A DNA stretch of 5,436 bases. Origin: Thermoleophilaceae bacterium. Lineage in GTDB: Bacteria; Actinomycetota; Thermoleophilia; Solirubrobacterales; Thermoleophilaceae. Positions 5,421 through 5,436 of the stretch are shown here, in pieces. Position numbers and translations under genes: made by a program. How positions within the stretch are numbered: the stretch's first letter is position 1; each line of letters opens with the position of its first letter. The stretch is taken from positions 1 to 5,436 of the forward strand of contig JACCUE010000212.1 in NCBI GenBank assembly GCA_013812005.1. Reading direction: 5' to 3'. The notes beneath the pieces are model-generated. The model saw nothing but the letters and a program-made list of their open reading frames with translations. It searched no databases and had not been told where the DNA came from.

Positions 5421-5436
5421 GCGAGGCGGGTCGACG

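Overview
The window is very GC-rich, densely packed DNA with GTG and ATG starts, 1 to 4 base gene overlaps and TANNNT-type -10 boxes. Together with the actinobacterial style of the ribosomal protein S18, this suggests a high-GC actinobacterium, possibly of the Thermoleophilia/Solirubrobacter type. The taxon is an inference from sequence style only.

From left to right it holds: the 3' part of a ribosomal protein S18 gene whose product lacks cysteine (1-240); a CobW/G3E-family GTPase with a CxCC motif and a His/Asp loop (255-1256), only 14 bases behind it; a 108-base gap with a candidate Fur-family operator and -10 box; a tight permease-ATPase-permease-binding protein cluster of the ABC-3/cluster A-I metal transporter family (1365-4826), with overlaps of 4, 1 and 4 bases; a 121-base gap between convergent genes with an inverted repeat that may be a bidirectional terminator; and a Fur/Zur-family repressor gene on the minus strand (4948-5400) with its own candidate promoter and operator near the right edge. 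No RNA gene, mobile element or CRISPR array was seen.

The genes read as one zinc-starvation module. The lipoprotein ZnuA captures zinc and two different permease subunits with one ATPase bring it in. The CobW GTPase may hand zinc to client proteins. The zinc-free S18 form may replace a zinc-binding S18 to free metal, and the Fur-family protein is the likely sensor. This is a known theme (the Zur regulon) in a compact arrangement, not a clearly new system. The points most worth a second look are the candidate 15-base operator in front of the first permease gene, the -10 boxes set so close to three start codons that leaderless transcripts are likely, the two-permease design, and the repressor's lack of the cysteine expected in a typical Zur sensing site.
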